Positions 7,900 to 17,342 of a stretch of 64,000 bases of DNA are shown here, piece after piece (position 1 is the first letter of the stretch; every line of letters begins with the position of its first letter). Under the pieces are notes generated by a model. That model saw only the letters and a program-made list of their open reading frames with translations, did not search any database and was not told where the DNA came from. Origin of the DNA: DASTBU01 sp035711845. GTDB taxonomy: Bacteria; Acidobacteriota; Vicinamibacteria; Vicinamibacterales; 2-12-FULL-66-21. The DNA lies in the NCBI GenBank assembly GCA_035711845.1, contig DASTBU010000043.1:62001-126000 (forward strand). The letters are read 5' to 3'. The position numbers and the translations under genes are program-made.

Positions 7900-9069
7900 A
7901 TGCGTAGATCCGACCGCGCCCGCGAGGTGTTCGACACGTACACGCGGGATCTGTCGGGCCACGACTTTCAGCGCCTCTTCACGCACGATACGCCCGATGC
8001 GTACCACTTCTTTCGGCGCGGTGTCGATGAGCAGTCGTATGCCGGGCTTCCGGTGTGGAAGCGGCTGCCGCTGCGGGTGCGTCAGATCTTCGTCGCCTTC
8101 ACGCTGAAGCTCCCGGCAGCACGCCGCGCGCTGTATATCGGAGCGCTGATCATCGCGTTCATCGGCCTCGTCCGCCTCTTCCGGGGCATCGCGCCGGTCT
8201 ACGTGCCCTTCGGCATGCCGTTCCTTCAGGTGGAGCTCCCTCTCCCGGTCTGGGCCGAGGGAACGTTCGCTCTCATCGTCAGCTTCCTGCTGATCAATCT
8301 CCTCGTGCTGCTGGAGGTCGCCGACCGTCTCTCCCTCAAGGGCGAGCTGGAGGTTGCGCGGGAAATCCAGCTCGCGATGCTGCCGACGGGAACGTATGAG
8401 GCTGGCGACGTGGCCGTGTCGGGCTCGACACGCCCGGCAAACACCGTTGGAGGCGACTTCTACGATGTGCTGCCGCTGCCAGACGGCCGCATCATCGTGA
8501 CGCTTGGCGACGTGGCCGGAAAGGGAAGCCCGGCGGCACTCCTGATGGCGCTGCTGCTCGCGGTGCTGCGAACGCTCGTGGACGAACGGCTGGAGCCCGC
8601 GCCGCTCGTCAGCCGCCTGAACACCCAGATCTGCAGGCACTCGCCGGCATCCAGGTTCATCACCCTGTTCTACGGGGTGTACGAGCCGTCCACAGGCATC
8701 CTGTCGTATGTGAACGCGGGACAGAATCCCCCGCTGCTTCGACGCCATTCCGGGTCGTACGAGCGGCTGATGTGTACAGGCGTCGCGCTGGGGATGTTCG
8801 ACCACTCCGAGTTCGATCGCGCGACCACCCGGCTCGACCCCGGCGATCTGCTGGTCCTTTACAGCGACGGGATTACAGAAGCAGAAGACCCCGCCGGCCA
8901 GCCGCTCGAGGAGGCCGGCCTTCAGCGCGCCATCGACATGCACTTCCGCTCTTCGCCTGCCGAGCTGGGTGCCCGCGTCATCGGCGCCGTGGAGGCGCAC
9001 GCCCGCGAGCCACGGTTTGCGGACGATTTGACCATCCTCATCCTCGAGCGGGCAGCCCGGCGGGCCTGA
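7900..9069 (+). CDS. Membrane-anchored SpoIIE/RsbU-type PP2C protein phosphatase
   Basis: 389-residue predicted serine phosphatase that would control an anti-sigma-factor antagonist or similar partner-switch protein. The N-terminal 130 residues contain two membrane helices (RALYIGALIIAFIGLVRLF and GTFALIVSFLLINLLVLL). The catalytic domain follows with AREIQLAMLP, VGGDFYDVLPL (metal Asp), GDVAGKGSPAALLM and LYSDGITEAED, all standard for the SpoIIE family. The ATG at 7900 is used instead of the TTG one codon earlier. TATACT ends 8 nt before the ATG and no ribosome site is visible, which points to leaderless transcription. No anti-sigma or antagonist gene is adjacent. Confidence 0.92.
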   Translation: MRRSDRAREVFDTYTRDLSGHDFQRLFTHDTPDAYHFFRRGVDEQSYAGLPVWKRLPLRVRQIFVAFTLKLPAARRALYIGALIIAFIGLVRLFRGIAPVYVPFGMPFLQVELPLPVWAEGTFALIVSFLLINLLVLLEVADRLSLKGELEVAREIQLAMLPTGTYEAGDVAVSGSTRPANTVGGDFYDVLPLPDGRIIVTLGDVAGKGSPAALLMALLLAVLRTLVDERLEPAPLVSRLNTQICRHSPASRFITLFYGVYEPSTGILSYVNAGQNPPLLRRHSGSYERLMCTGVALGMFDHSEFDRATTRLDPGDLLVLYSDGITEAEDPAGQPLEEAGLQRAIDMHFRSSPAELGARVIGAVEAHAREPRFADDLTILILERAARRA

Positions 9070-9231
9070 TCCCGGTCCGTTCTGCCCTCTCCCTCCCGGC
9101 GCTTCGTCCCCGGTTCCAGGCCTTTCGTCCCCCGAGGGTGTCTTCGAAGGTGGCTTCGAGGCCTACTGAGAATTGACCCCAAAGTGGATGGAGCTTTGCG
9201 AGCCTCCCCGGGGTCTAATATTGAATCTGCC

Positions 9232-11934
9232 ATGCGCTTCGCGCTCTTGACGGCCGTCGCGTTGCTCGCCCTCGTGCGGAGCGCTCCGGCCCAGCCGGCC
9301 TCGCAGCCGGACGCGATTGATCTGTTCGTGCTCAATCTCGAGCAGGCAGGCGCGGCAGGTCACAGCGCAAAGGTCCTCGCACTCGCCTATCCGGGCGCCG
9401 ACGACAGCGGGCTCGAAGAGTTCGCCTACTCCATCGTCCCCGCGCCGGATCGCATCGTCATCAAGGAACGAGATCGAACGGCGCTCGAGGACGGCACGCA
9501 GCGGTTGCTGCTCGAGGTCTTCAAGGAACGCGGAATGGAGGGCCTCATCTCCACTTGGCGCGTGGATCTCAAGAACGCGCCGGACTCCGGTTCACAGGAC
9601 CGACCGCCCGCGAGCCCGGTGTGGCGAGTGGCCGGGATGGAGCGGGTGTCGGTGGTGTCGGGAATCTATCGATTGTCGCTCGACGTGTCGCGGCAGTTCG
9701 AGGTGGACGACCTGACCGTCACGGCGCCCGACCTTGCTCTTCATCTGCCCAAGGGCACGGCGTTTCTCTCGGACACGCCTGAGGGTACCACCGCCGTCGT
9801 GCTGCTCGGGCGCGGGCGGATGCAGCTTGCTCCGCGCGACCCGGCCGAGCAGACGCAGCTCCGCATCTTCGCGGGCTCCGAAGCCTTCGACTCGGAGTTC
9901 GAAGCGGCGTTCATCCGGGTGCGCCCGGCGGAGTTCGCGGCGCGATTCCCGGTCCGATCGATGGTCCCTCGCGAGGTCTCGGCCTCGGATGCCAGACGTG
10001 CGATGGAGATCTTCCAGAAGTTCGTCGGCCGCACGCTGCAGCTGAACTTGAGCGACATCAGTCGGGACACGTGGTCGATCGTCCCCTCGACTGGCGATCT
10101 GATCGCGGAAGTCCAGACCCGGCGGCACGGGAGCCTCACGTACGCGCGAACGTGGAGCGAGTCGGAGGACGTCTCGCTGTTCGATCGGCAGCGCCGTCGC
10201 AATATCGCCGTGTACGCCTCGGAAGAGAAGCTTGCCGCACGCGGACGGTTCTACAGCGAGGACGACCTTCTCGAATACGACATCCTCGACTACGACATCA
10301 ACACGAGCTTCGATCCGGAGCGTCAGTGGGTCAGCGGCAACGCGCGCGTCAAGATGAGGGTCCGGTCGTTGCAGCTGATGACCCTGACGATGCGGCTCGC
10401 GGAGTCGCTCGTGGTGCGCGGCGTGTACTCGCCGGAGTTCGGACGGCTCCTGCATCTGAGGGTTGTCGGCCAGCACAGCCTGATCGTCAATCTGCCGTCC
10501 CCGGTGGCCCGGGACAGCGAGATCAACCTGAGCATCATCTACGCGGGACGCGTGCCTCCACAGGAGCTCGATCGCGAGGCGATCGCGGTCACGCAGGATC
10601 AGGACACGATTCAGATTCCGCTCGAGCCGCGCTTCATCTACAGCAACCGCTCGTACTGGTACCCGCAGGGGACTGTCACCGACTACGCCACCGCGCGTCT
10701 TCGGATCTCGGTGCCTCGCGAATTCGATGCCGTCGCGACCGGGATGCCCGCGGTGAATGCGGCGGAGACCGTGGCGCCGGACCGCAAGCTGTTCCTGTTC
10801 GAGTCCGATCGCCCCGTGCGGTACATCGGGTGCGTGATCAGCCGATTCGCGACTGTCACGACCGCGGATTTGCGGCTCGACACGTCCGACGTGCATGTCG
10901 TGGCCGAGACCGAATCGGAAACGGCACTCGACGCCAACACCCCGCCGACGCAACCCCTCGCCGGACGCCACGATGGCCTTTCCCTGATCGTCCAGGCCAA
11001 TCCGAGGCAGGCGGGTCGCGCGCGGGACCTGTCGCAGCAGTCCACCGAGATCATCCAGTTCTACGCATCGATCGTCGGGGGCGTGCCCTATCCGAGCCTG
11101 ACGCTGGCCGTCACGGAGAGCGACCTGCCCGGGGGCCACAGCCCGCCGTACTTCGTCATCCTGAACCAGCCGATGCCGACGAGAGACCTGACCTGGCGAA
11201 ACGATCCGGTCGCGTTCGACAGCTATCCAACGTTCTTCCTGGCCCACGAACTGGCTCACCAGTGGTGGGGGCAGGCGGTCGGCTGGAAGAACTATCACGA
11301 ACAGTGGATCAGTGAGGGCATCTCGCAGTACTTCGCGATTCTGTTTGCGGAGAAGGAGCGCGGATCGGACCTGATGTTGAACCTCCTGCGCCAGATGCGC
11401 AAGACGGGGATGGAGGCGTCGGACCAGGGGCCGATTTACCTGGGGTATCGACTGGGCCACATCCGCCGCGACAGCAGGGTCTTCCGCGCGCTCGTCTACA
11501 ACAAGGCCGCGATGGTGATGCACATGCTGCGGCGGCTGGTCGGCGACGAGGCGTTCTTCACGGGTTTGCGGGATTTCTACACCGGCTGGCGCTTCCGGAA
11601 GGCAGGCACGGACGATTTTCGTATGGTTATGGAAGAGGCGAGCAAGCGCGACCTGTCAGCGTTCTTCGAGGCCTGGATTTACGGAGCATCCATCCCGAGG
11701 CTTCGCTTCAGCGAGAAGCGAACGGGACAGACGGCGGTGCTCCGCTTCGAGCACCTTGGGGAGGTCGTCCCGGTGCCGGTAACGGCAACGGTGTTCTATG
11801 CGGACGCTCAGACGCAGCAGATCGTGATCCCCGTGACCGAACGTGTCGTGGAACGGAAGATCAAGCTCGCGGGCACGCTGCGAAAGATCGAGGTCAACGA
11901 CGACAACGCCGCGCTGGCGGAGATCGCCAGATAG
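9232..11934 (+). CDS. Large secreted M1-family-like zinc metallopeptidase with atypical substrate motif
   Basis: 900-residue exported protein with a signal peptide (FALLTAVALLALVRSAPAQP). The C-terminal half has the M1 zinc site HELAHQWWG (H672, E673, H676) with the third ligand E695 in WISEGISQY, at the canonical HEXXH-x18-E spacing. The usual exopeptidase motif GXMEN upstream of the zinc site is absent; its place is taken by DLPGGHSPPYF. The first 400 residues are not recognisable as any common domain, while the middle is the M1 N-terminal beta domain. Loss of GXMEN suggests it does not bind free N-termini like a normal aminopeptidase. Start chosen at 9232 to give the signal peptide; the track frame upstream is not coding-like. 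Confidence 0.85.
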   Translation: MRFALLTAVALLALVRSAPAQPASQPDAIDLFVLNLEQAGAAGHSAKVLALAYPGADDSGLEEFAYSIVPAPDRIVIKERDRTALEDGTQRLLLEVFKERGMEGLISTWRVDLKNAPDSGSQDRPPASPVWRVAGMERVSVVSGIYRLSLDVSRQFEVDDLTVTAPDLALHLPKGTAFLSDTPEGTTAVVLLGRGRMQLAPRDPAEQTQLRIFAGSEAFDSEFEAAFIRVRPAEFAARFPVRSMVPREVSASDARRAMEIFQKFVGRTLQLNLSDISRDTWSIVPSTGDLIAEVQTRRHGSLTYARTWSESEDVSLFDRQRRRNIAVYASEEKLAARGRFYSEDDLLEYDILDYDINTSFDPERQWVSGNARVKMRVRSLQLMTLTMRLAESLVVRGVYSPEFGRLLHLRVVGQHSLIVNLPSPVARDSEINLSIIYAGRVPPQELDREAIAVTQDQDTIQIPLEPRFIYSNRSYWYPQGTVTDYATARLRISVPREFDAVATGMPAVNAAETVAPDRKLFLFESDRPVRYIGCVISRFATVTTADLRLDTSDVHVVAETESETALDANTPPTQPLAGRHDGLSLIVQANPRQAGRARDLSQQSTEIIQFYASIVGGVPYPSLTLAVTESDLPGGHSPPYFVILNQPMPTRDLTWRNDPVAFDSYPTFFLAHELAHQWWGQAVGWKNYHEQWISEGISQYFAILFAEKERGSDLMLNLLRQMRKTGMEASDQGPIYLGYRLGHIRRDSRVFRALVYNKAAMVMHMLRRLVGDEAFFTGLRDFYTGWRFRKAGTDDFRMVMEEASKRDLSAFFEAWIYGASIPRLRFSEKRTGQTAVLRFEHLGEVVPVPVTATVFYADAQTQQIVIPVTERVVERKIKLAGTLRKIEVNDDNAALAEIAR

Positions 11935-11935
11935 G

Positions 11936-12388
11936 TCAGGGCAGGTAGATCCCCGAGACCCGGAACGCCCCGTTCTGTTCGGCCGGCTCGAAGACAAGGA
12001 TGAATTTGGAGCCCGCGTAATCGTAGAAGCGGGTCAGCCGCTCCCCGAAGGACCCGCGATCCACCTGCTGCTCTCCCACCTCGGCTGCGCGGCCGAGCTT
12101 TTCGGCCACCGCCGCCATTGTGTCGCCAACTCGCACTTCCTTGTTATCGATGAACGGTAGGACCGGTACGGACACCGCGCGCGCAGGGACCCCCGGTGGG
12201 GTCGACGCCACCAGCGAGCGAATCGGCTGCGAGAGGGCGCGCAAGGGCGTCGCGGGGGCGGCCGCGGGACGCAACTCCCTGAAGATGAGCGATCCGACGG
12301 CGAAGGTTGCGAAGAGGAACAGCGCGGCGACGAGCCACTCCACAACCGGGCCGAGCCGAAACCGTGGGCGGACACGAAGCGCGTCCAT
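11936..12388 (-). CDS. Single-pass membrane protein of unknown function
   Basis: 150-residue protein not recognised by family. Residues 12-37 form one membrane helix (VVEWLVAALFLFATFAVGSLIF), followed by a Pro/Ala-rich linker and a C-terminal soluble domain of about 75 residues (VRVGDTMAAVAEKLG ... ERLTRFYDYAGSKFILVFEP). The soluble part has the size and strand pattern of small BamE/SmpA-type outer-membrane accessory domains, but no diagnostic residues allow that call. The ATG has GGGAGG 6-7 nt upstream. It converges on the M1-like peptidase gene with one base between the stop codons. Confidence 0.75.
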   Translation of the reverse strand: MDALRVRPRFRLGPVVEWLVAALFLFATFAVGSLIFRELRPAAAPATPLRALSQPIRSLVASTPPGVPARAVSVPVLPFIDNKEVRVGDTMAAVAEKLGRAAEVGEQQVDRGSFGERLTRFYDYAGSKFILVFEPAEQNGAFRVSGIYLP

Positions 12389-12567
12389 GATGGCCTCCCT
12401 GGCTGAGGTGGGGTGGGCCGGAACGAGTTTGTTTTACTCTAGATCGAAGCCGCGCGGGATACAAGAACCACCTCGCGAGGGCAGACCCGCGATTCTCGGA
12501 AGGATCGTCCACCAGACCGACAGCCGGCCCTTTGGGGACGGTCGCCCGTGAACTATGATCGGTCGAT

Positions 12568-14373
12568 ATGGACACAGTGAAGTTGACCATCGATGGCCGC
12601 GAGGTGACGGCCGAGAAGGGCAAGACCGTTCTGCAGGCAGCGCTCGACAGCGGCATCCAGATACCGTTCTACTGCTATCACCCCGGTCTCGGCATCGACG
12701 GCTCCTGCCGTGTTTGTATCGTGAAGATCGAAAAAATGCCCAAGCTGCAGACGTCGTGCTCGACGCCGGTGGCTGACGGAATGGTGGTGCATACGCAGGC
12801 GCCGGACGTGGTGGAGGCCCGCGCAAGCGTGTTCGAGTTCCTCCTCATCAACCATCCCCTCGACTGCCCGGTCTGCGACAAGGGTGGCGAGTGCCCGCTT
12901 CAGGATTACTCCTACAGCTTTGGTCCAAACGAGAGCCGGATGGGCTTCCCGCGGCGCACGTTCGACGGCGAAGGGGTCAAGGCCGACGTGGACTTCGGCC
13001 CGACGCTGATGCTGAACCGGAACCGCTGCATCCTCTGCACGCGATGCGTCCGGTTCATGCGCGAGATCGACACCGACGCGCAGATCAGCATCGTCGATCG
13101 CGGGTACGCGAGCGAGATCGCCACGTTCCAGGAGCAGGGTGTTCACTCGCTGCTCTCGGGCAACCTCATGGACGTCTGTCCTGTCGGCGCCATCACGACA
13201 CGGGACTACCGGTTCAAGTCGAGGCCCTGGGACAATCCCGACGCGGTGGACACGATCTGCACGCTCTGCGAGAAGGGGTGCAACACCACGGCCTGGATCA
13301 AGGCGAAGCCGGAATGGGCGAAGGGCGCACGGCTGATCCGCATGACGCCGCGGTTCAATCCCGACGTGAACGGCTACTGGATGTGCGATATCGGACGGTT
13401 CGACTATCACTGGATTGAAAGCGAAGATCGCCTGCAGCGCCCGCTGGTCAAGACCGAAACCGGGGCGTTGGAGCCGACCGACTGGGGCAACGCCCTGGCA
13501 AAGGTCGCCGACACGGTGACCGCCGCGGGAGGTCCCTCGGCGCTGAGGTTTCTCGTGTCCGCGCACGTCTCACTCGAGGAGCTCTTCGTCGTCGGCAAGC
13601 TCGGCGGTGCATTCGGCCTGCCCGAAGAGGGCGTGGCCATCGCCTGGCGCACCAGTACGAAGCCCCAACCGCCCAACGTGAAGTTCACGATCCCGGCGAC
13701 CGATGCGCCCAACGTCCGCGGAGCAAAAGACCTCGGCTTCCCGGTTCGAACGACGGGCACGGGGGAGGCCGACCTCACGGCCTTCCGACAGGCGGTCGAA
13801 TCCGGTCGTGTCGCCGCGCTCTACGTCCTCGATCCGGGTCCCGCCGGATCGCTCGGGGACGTGTCGTGGATTATCGAGGCGAAGCGTTCGGGCACGCTCG
13901 CGCACCTCATCGTGCAAGGTGTGCTCTTGACCGACCTCGCCCTGGCGGCTGACGTGGTGCTTCCGGGGGCCGCGTGGATCGAGAAGGAGGCCGCTTACGT
14001 CAACGAGCAGGGACGGCTCCAGGGCGCCGCACGCGTGATCCCGCCTCCGGGAGACGCGCAGGAAGACTGGCAGATCCTCGTGAACCTCGGCCTAGCGCTC
14101 GGCGCCGGGATCTCCTACCCGGGCAGCAGCCAGATTCGTGCCGAGCTCGCCGCCGGCATGGCTGGCAACGAGACGTACGCGGGGATCACGACCCTGGACT
14201 TCGCGCGCCCCGTGCCGGCCCGGACGTGGCTGCAGGCGTCGAATCCATCCGAGCGCTGGAAGTGGGACTTCATGTTCCAGGATCTGCCGCCGGTGAAGTT
14301 CGCGGGAGCGCCGGCGGCGACGTCGTGGTTCAGCGGGATACCCCTCAAGGACGTGACGTCGCGTCAGCGATGA
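12568..14373 (+). CDS. Orphan NuoG-like / (2Fe-2S)-molybdopterin oxidoreductase subunit
   Basis: 601-residue iron-sulfur protein homologous to complex I subunit NuoG. In order: a [2Fe-2S] ferredoxin domain (CYHPGLGIDGSCRVC and C following in SCSTP), the His-Cys 4Fe-4S domain (HPLDCPVCDKGGECPLQD), a 4Fe-4S site (CILCTRCVRF ... DVCPVGAI), the MGD-domain cluster (CTLCEKGC), and a shortened molybdopterin-like domain that has lost large parts (true NuoG is 700-900 residues). No other nuo gene is near, so it may be a stand-alone paralogue or a complex I subunit displaced from its operon. There is no Shine-Dalgarno; TATGAT ends 8 nt before the ATG. It overlaps the ankyrin gene tail-to-tail by 10 bp. 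Confidence 0.85.
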   Translation: MDTVKLTIDGREVTAEKGKTVLQAALDSGIQIPFYCYHPGLGIDGSCRVCIVKIEKMPKLQTSCSTPVADGMVVHTQAPDVVEARASVFEFLLINHPLDCPVCDKGGECPLQDYSYSFGPNESRMGFPRRTFDGEGVKADVDFGPTLMLNRNRCILCTRCVRFMREIDTDAQISIVDRGYASEIATFQEQGVHSLLSGNLMDVCPVGAITTRDYRFKSRPWDNPDAVDTICTLCEKGCNTTAWIKAKPEWAKGARLIRMTPRFNPDVNGYWMCDIGRFDYHWIESEDRLQRPLVKTETGALEPTDWGNALAKVADTVTAAGGPSALRFLVSAHVSLEELFVVGKLGGAFGLPEEGVAIAWRTSTKPQPPNVKFTIPATDAPNVRGAKDLGFPVRTTGTGEADLTAFRQAVESGRVAALYVLDPGPAGSLGDVSWIIEAKRSGTLAHLIVQGVLLTDLALAADVVLPGAAWIEKEAAYVNEQGRLQGAARVIPPPGDAQEDWQILVNLGLALGAGISYPGSSQIRAELAAGMAGNETYAGITTLDFARPVPARTWLQASNPSERWKWDFMFQDLPPVKFAGAPAATSWFSGIPLKDVTSRQR

Positions 14374-15023
14374 ACGGTGATCGCATCGATCACCGCGCCG
14401 TGATTGCGAGCCGCGGCACGAGCGAGCGGCGTCTTCTCCTCCCCGTCCACGGCGTGTGGATCCGCGCCCCGGGCGAGCAGCGCCTTGACCACATCCACCG
14501 ACCCGTTTTCGGCGGCGATGTGCAGCGGCGTGTGTCCGCCGGCGTCGCGCGCCGCAACGGGTGCGCCGTGATCGATGAGCAGCAGCCCGATATCGGGACG
14601 ATTCCCCGCCAGCGCGGCATGCAGCGGCGTGTTGCGCATACCGTTCCTGGACTCGGCCGCCACCTTCGCACCCGCCTGTAACAGCCGTACGCTCGCGGCG
14701 CGCTGCCCGAAGAAGGCTGCGAGGTGCAGGGGCGTCCAGCCGTCGTAGGCAAAGGCGTTCACGGCCTCGGGCGAATCGCGCAGAATCCGCTCGATGGCTT
14801 CCATCCTGCCGAGCGCGGCGCTTGCGAACACATCGAGCGGCGCGCCGGCCTCGATTAACGCCTCCACCACCGGCAGGTGACCGCGGTAGAGCGCCGCCAT
14901 CACCGGCGTCTCTCCCGACGGCATACGCAGCGCGGCCAGCTCGCTGTCGGCGGCGAGCAGCCTTCTCACCTGAGGGAGATGCCCTGCCTTGACCGCTTCG
15001 AGAAGTGCTTCGGCGCTGGTCAT
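14364..15023 (-). CDS. Ankyrin repeat protein
   Basis: 219-residue protein made of about six ankyrin repeats, with the TPLHLAA / GADP signatures clearly periodic (GWTPLHLAAFFG, NTPLHAALAG, GHTPLHIAAENG, LLARGADPHAVD). There is no signal peptide, so it is probably a cytoplasmic protein-protein interaction module; partners are unknown. The ATG at 15023 follows GAGGTGAAATC. It lies 31 bp downstream of the diacylglycerol-kinase-like gene in the same direction, so the two may be co-transcribed, and it ends 10 bp inside the convergent nuoG-like gene. Confidence 0.9.
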   Translation of the reverse strand: MTSAEALLEAVKAGHLPQVRRLLAADSELAALRMPSGETPVMAALYRGHLPVVEALIEAGAPLDVFASAALGRMEAIERILRDSPEAVNAFAYDGWTPLHLAAFFGQRAASVRLLQAGAKVAAESRNGMRNTPLHAALAGNRPDIGLLLIDHGAPVAARDAGGHTPLHIAAENGSVDVVKALLARGADPHAVDGEEKTPLARAAARNHGAVIDAITVHR

Positions 15024-15054
15024 GATTTCACCTCTCGAGACCGACTCCTGAAGA

Positions 15055-15939
15055 TCACTGACGGATTCTGAGAGCCTTCGGCCGGATGCTCACCTCCAGC
15101 CTGGTGCCTGCGAGTCCAGGCTCGCCGTCAACATGGAACTCGATCGGCTCGGACGCTTCGATGGCAGCGGTCCTGACCTTTCGAACTACCACGCCCGGCG
15201 CTTGCGCGATGGTACCGCGCAGCAGGTGACGCGCGTGCCAGAACCGCGCGGGCACCGGCCGGTCGTCGACCACGAACGCGTCGAGCCGCCCGTCGTCGAG
15301 GTCGGCGTCGGGGGCGAGAATCGCCCCCATGCCGTATTCCCGCCCGTTGGCGAATGCTATCAGCAGGGCGCGGTGCCGTGCGCCCTCCCCATCGAGCTCG
15401 ACGAGGTAATCCCGCGCGGCATAGCGACAGCCCTGAGCGACCCCAATGGAGATATACGGCCACCGGCCGCGACTTCCCTGCGCTCGCTGATTGAAAAGGA
15501 GGGCGATGCGGGCATCGGCGCCTATCCCTGCCACGTTGAGGAAATGGCGCTCGCCGATGACGCCCACGTCGATGGCCCGGGTGCGGCCATCGAGAGCCGT
15601 GGCCAGGGCAGCCTCCGGATCGCGCGGCACGCCGAGCGCCGCAGCGAAGCCGTTGCCCGATCCGGCTGGAATCAGGCCGAGGACAGTCTCCGATCCTGCG
15701 AGGGCCCCACCCGCCTCGTTCACGGTACCGTCGCCGCCCCAAACAATCACCAGGCCGGCGCTGTCGGCGGCGGCCGCACGCGCGAGCTGCGCCGCGTGTC
15801 CGCCGCGCTCGGTCAGGTGGATCGAGCATGGAAGCGCCCGCCGGCTCAGCTCGGCGCGAACCAGCGCGAGGCGCCGCTGGGCGACAGTCGGGTCCATGCC
15901 CGCTCCCGAGACCGGATTGATGATCGCGACGACGTCCAC
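15055..15939 (-). CDS. Diacylglycerol/lipid kinase family protein (YegS/DagK-like)
   Basis: 294-residue lipid kinase that would phosphorylate diacylglycerol or a related lipid at the membrane surface. It opens with VAIINPVSGAG and carries the catalytic nucleotide loop VWGGDGTVNE and the conserved GLIPAGSGNGFA segment, all typical of the DAGK catalytic domain, with the beta-sandwich C-terminal domain after it. I place the start at the GTG at 15939 because it begins right at the family's N-terminus; the open frame continues upstream to 16056 but those residues (including a run overlapping a divergent promoter) look non-coding. It is divergent from the GAF protein gene. Confidence 0.88.
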   Translation of the reverse strand: MDVVAIINPVSGAGMDPTVAQRRLALVRAELSRRALPCSIHLTERGGHAAQLARAAAADSAGLVIVWGGDGTVNEAGGALAGSETVLGLIPAGSGNGFAAALGVPRDPEAALATALDGRTRAIDVGVIGERHFLNVAGIGADARIALLFNQRAQGSRGRWPYISIGVAQGCRYAARDYLVELDGEGARHRALLIAFANGREYGMGAILAPDADLDDGRLDAFVVDDRPVPARFWHARHLLRGTIAQAPGVVVRKVRTAAIEASEPIEFHVDGEPGLAGTRLEVSIRPKALRIRQ

Positions 15940-16028
15940 GCTCGCTGTTCGCCTCGTTTTTGCCGCGCTGCACCGCGCAGTGTGAATGCTATAGTAACTG
16001 TCCAAATGCGGGAGATGGAGGCCGAGGA

Positions 16029-17342
16029 ATGAGGAGTCGCGGGGCACGGCTGACATTGTTGATCCTCTTCATCGTGTCGCTCGGCGCAACCGTCTATCTT
16101 TTCTGGAACGGCGAGTCCCTGGCTGGCGCGCGCAGCACGGCCCTGCGCACGTTCGAGCAGTCCGCACGCTCGACGACGCGCGCGGTGCTCGACACGCGCG
16201 CGGCGCAGCAGGCGTACGTCGCCGCCGGCCAGTCCGGTGAAATCTGGCCCGCAAAAGTCGCCGGCGGGATCGAGGCCGTGCGGAACGGGCTCACCGATCT
16301 CCGCGCCAGTGCCACGTCGCCGCAGGCCCTTTCGGAGCTCGAGGCCGCGCTCGGCACGCTGGACGACTTCGCGCAGCTCGACCGGCGGGCGCGGGATTAC
16401 AGGCGAACCGGTCAGAACCTGCTGGCATCGGATCTCGTGTTCCAGGACGGTGCGAAGATGACGGGCTCGATCGACGCGCGCCTCGAGCAGGCGCGCGCGT
16501 CCGAAATCGCCGCGGGAGAGGCGGAGGTCGCCACGTTCAGGAGCCGTCAGGTGTTCGCGCTCACAGCCGGCGCGGCGGCGGCGGCGCTCGTGGTGCTGCT
16601 TCTCCTTCCGGGCGGCGAAACGGAGCGCCAGGTGTCCACCGTCTCGTCGCTTGCCGGAAGGGCCGCGCCCGCATTCGCAGCGTCGTCTGCCGTCGAGCAC
16701 CTCGACCTCGAGAACGAACCGGAAGCCTGGAGTACGCCCGCGCCGCTGAGCGGCCCGGAACCACGGGAACACGCAGTGGACTCCGCTTCTGACGCGGCAG
16801 CGGTCCCGGCCGGCGAGCCTGCTCCCCAACAGGTTCAGATCCACGTACAGCGGCCCGAGCCGCCACGGACCGACTTCAGGGGCCTGGCTTCTCTCTGCAC
16901 CGACCTCGCGCGCCTGATGGACAGCGAACAGCTTCCCTCCTTGCTCGATCGGGCATCCACGCTGCTCGATGCAAGAGGCATCATCTTGTGGATCGCCGAT
17001 CCGGACGGCCGGGAGCTGAATCCCATCGTGGCTCACGGCTACCCCGCACAGCTCGTCAACCGCCTCGGCACCATTCCACGGGATGCCCAGAACGCGACGG
17101 CGGCGGCGTTTCGGACCTCCCTTCTCCAGACGGTGAACCCGGATGGAGGATCGAGCGGCGCGATCGCCGCGCCGCTGGTGACGGCTGGCGGTTGTGTCGG
17201 CGTGATGGCTGCCGAGCTGCGGCGGGGTGCGGACAACGCGGAGTCGCGGCTCGCCGCGGCCGCTATCGTCGCCGCGCAGCTTGCCACGCTCGTTGGTCCC
17301 CCGGCGCGACCTCACGGGACAGCCGAGGCCGCCGGGGCGTAG
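16029..17342 (+). CDS. Two-helix membrane protein with C-terminal GAF-like domain
   Basis: 437-residue protein. An N-terminal membrane helix (LTLLILFIVSLGATVYLFW) is followed by a helical periplasmic region (about residues 30-180), a second membrane helix (QVFALTAGAAAAALVVLLLLPG), an acidic Pro/Ala linker, and a C-terminal GAF-like domain (about residues 280-430, LLDRASTLLDARGIILWIAD ... AAPLVTAGGCVGVMAAEL). It looks like a sensor without an attached output domain. The ATG at 16029 follows GGAGGCCGAGGA. A TATAGT hexamer about 35 nt upstream could be its -10. The ligand and partner are unknown. Confidence 0.8.
   Translation: MRSRGARLTLLILFIVSLGATVYLFWNGESLAGARSTALRTFEQSARSTTRAVLDTRAAQQAYVAAGQSGEIWPAKVAGGIEAVRNGLTDLRASATSPQALSELEAALGTLDDFAQLDRRARDYRRTGQNLLASDLVFQDGAKMTGSIDARLEQARASEIAAGEAEVATFRSRQVFALTAGAAAAALVVLLLLPGGETERQVSTVSSLAGRAAPAFAASSAVEHLDLENEPEAWSTPAPLSGPEPREHAVDSASDAAAVPAGEPAPQQVQIHVQRPEPPRTDFRGLASLCTDLARLMDSEQLPSLLDRASTLLDARGIILWIADPDGRELNPIVAHGYPAQLVNRLGTIPRDAQNATAAAFRTSLLQTVNPDGGSSGAIAAPLVTAGGCVGVMAAELRRGADNAESRLAAAAIVAAQLATLVGPPARPHGTAEAAGA

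Noticed and set aside
9592..11523. 643-residue antisense open frame across the M1-like peptidase
   Set aside because: High-GC third-position bias creates long antisense frames; the composition (His, Arg, Asp-rich) is shadow-like, while the plus frame has signal peptide and zinc motifs.
15960..16056. Extended starts of the lipid kinase (16056) and the GAF protein (15960)
   Set aside because: The two extensions would overlap each other across their shared promoter region; start sites at 15939 and 16029 match family N-termini and ribosome sites.
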